From Candidatus Saccharimonadota bacterium (GTDB lineage: Bacteria; Patescibacteriota; Saccharimonadia; Saccharimonadales; Saccharimonadaceae), in contig WRKS01000042.1 in the NCBI GenBank assembly GCA_009778015.1, forward strand, positions 1 to 5,585: a stretch of 5,585 bases of DNA, in the 5' to 3' direction. Shown here in pieces: positions 4,611 through 5,585 of this stretch (position 1 is the stretch's first letter; each line of letters starts with the position of its first letter). The notes beneath the pieces were generated by a model. It saw nothing but the letters and a program-made list of their open reading frames with translations, did no database searches and was not told the DNA's origin. Made by a program: the position numbers and the translations under genes.

Positions 4611-5585
4611 ATGCGCCAAATCTCCACAGTTATCGCCAGCCTCCTATCAGCCATAACTGTAAGCCTCACCGGCGCCATCTCCTTCGCCCAACCCGCCGCC
4701 GCCTCAACCCAAGATTTCCACTTTAGCGAGTTTCGCGCCGTTTACCACCTTAACCTAACCGAAAATGGCACTACTATGGACGTCCACGAAACGCTTGTAG
4801 CGGAGTTTCCTAACCGCAACCAAAATAAGGGAATCGTCCGTGAGATCCCGCGCACCAATCAAGGCGGCCGCAATATTATACTCCAAGACTTGCGTATCAA
4901 TGTCTTGCGCAACGGCGAGACCGAACCGATTTGGTCGCTAGAGAGGAAGGGGCAGTGGTTTGAGGTTGCTACTGGCACCGACGACTACCTCCGCGGCACT
5001 CAGCGTTACGAGTTGTTTTATCAGTTCAAAAATGTCATCGCCGATTTCGGCGGCCATCAAGAACTCTATTGGGATAGTAACGGCACTGCTTGGCAGCAAC
5101 GCTTTGACCGCCTCAGCGCGACCATAATATTACCCGAGCAGGCCGCGACCCGCTTTATGCGCGATACTCGCTGTTTTGTCGGGGTTTATGGTTCTACCAA
5201 CAACCGCGATTGCGAAACCACTATCAGCCCGGACAGCACAACGATTACATTTACCGCGACTCGCCCTCTCCAGCCGGGGGAGAATCTCACCTTTGCGCTC
5301 GCTTTCGACCCCGGCACTTTTATCGTCCACGAACCAGAGATTCAGACCTCGTTTATGCCGTTCACTGCCGCCGTTATGTCAGCTGGCCTCAGCAGCGTTT
5401 TACTCCTCGCCATGATCGTGCTTTACCGCAAGCGAATCAGCCAACCCAAAAAGCTCTATAAACCGGCCTTCACTCCGCCTCAATATCTGCCGCCCAAAGA
5501 GCTCTCGTTAGCTGCCGCGGCCACACTCACCTCTAAAGCGGCGGGCAGCACAGTATCGGCCCAGCTCCTAGACATGGCGGTCCGG
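4611..5585 (+). CDS. DUF2207 membrane protein, N-terminal part (truncated by window end)
   Basis: An open frame of 325 codons begins at ATG 4611 and runs off the window with no stop. Residues 1-32 look like a signal peptide: a hydrophobic core (VIASLLSAITVSLTGAISF) followed by an AQPAAAS cleavage region. The extracytoplasmic domain (about 33-245) shows DUF2207 features: GIVREIP (74-80) near its start, QELYWDSNGTAW (150-161) and RLSATIILP (167-175). Cys188 and Cys201 could form a disulphide. A membrane helix spans about 251-271 and is followed by the basic YRKRISQPKK stretch. The start of the cytoplasmic part, PPQYLPPKELS then LLDMAVR, matches the segment that follows the first helix in this family. 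The full protein should continue for several hundred residues with further membrane helices. The function of the family is unknown. The gene starts 10 bp after the permease stop with only a distant AGGAAGG (4589-4595), so coupled translation within the operon is likely. Confidence 0.85.
   Translation, partial: MRQISTVIASLLSAITVSLTGAISFAQPAAASTQDFHFSEFRAVYHLNLTENGTTMDVHETLVAEFPNRNQNKGIVREIPRTNQGGRNIILQDLRINVLRNGETEPIWSLERKGQWFEVATGTDDYLRGTQRYELFYQFKNVIADFGGHQELYWDSNGTAWQQRFDRLSATIILPEQAATRFMRDTRCFVGVYGSTNNRDCETTISPDSTTITFTATRPLQPGENLTFALAFDPGTFIVHEPEIQTSFMPFTAAVMSAGLSSVLLLAMIVLYRKRISQPKKLYKPAFTPPQYLPPKELSLAAAATLTSKAAGSTVSAQLLDMAVR

Noticed and set aside
5130..5461. Short open frames on both strands over the DUF2207 region
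   Set aside because: They lie over a continuous 325-codon frame with signal peptide, family motifs and membrane helix, so they are shadows.
2..5585. Alternative genetic code with TGA read as an amino acid, as in some candidate phyla
   Set aside because: All frames are full length with the standard code, and no conserved gene contains an in-frame TGA.
1..5585. CRISPR array, tRNA, rRNA, insertion sequence or attachment site
   Set aside because: No regularly spaced repeats, tRNA cloverleaf, rRNA signature, transposase or terminal inverted repeats were seen. The only direct repeat is the Ala-codon duplication in bL25.

Overview
This window carries four protein genes plus an unexplained gap of about 390 bp between two divergent genes. 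The gene set suggests a member of the candidate phyla radiation (Patescibacteria), with Saccharibacteria-like lineages as the best guess. That set is a eukaryote-type class I fructose-bisphosphate aldolase, a long-form bL25 ribosomal protein with an Ala/Glu tail, and a NatA/NatB-type ABC exporter next to a DUF2207 membrane protein. The assignment is inference from gene content; there is no rRNA or other taxonomic marker here. Standard code fits: all genes stop at TAA or TAG, and no in-frame TGA is needed.

Layout. (1) Positions 2-1726 (+): one 574-residue fusion of a short, catalytically degenerate PfkB/ribokinase-like domain (about residues 1-240) and a class I aldolase with its catalytic residues intact (about 241-574). 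(2) Positions 1730-2434 (-): ribosomal protein bL25 (TL5/CTC type), convergent with the aldolase and only 3 bp from it. Its likely terminator hairpin lies inside the aldolase coding sequence. It has a near-consensus promoter (TTGACT, 17 bp, GATAAT) and a clear AAGGAG ribosome binding site. (3) Positions 2435-2826: a divergent intergenic region. Beyond the two promoters it contains an unusual density of potential RNA helices (2496-2762), including a compact three-way junction. No known RNA family could be matched to it. (4) Positions 2827-5585 (+): a probable operon of ABC ATPase, ABC-2 permease (8-bp overlap) and DUF2207 protein (10-bp gap, cut by the window end). The ATPase gene has an extended -10 promoter so close to its ATG that the mRNA should be leaderless.

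How the genes relate. The aldolase belongs to central glycolysis, and its N-terminal domain looks like a retired sugar kinase that may now be regulatory or structural. bL25 is a 5S rRNA-binding ribosomal protein. The ATPase and permease form an export-type ABC transporter of unknown substrate. The following DUF2207 protein is a secreted/membrane-anchored partner of unknown function, probably co-expressed with it. The points most worth a second look are the pseudokinase-aldolase fusion, the candidate structured RNA and the leaderless ABC transcript.
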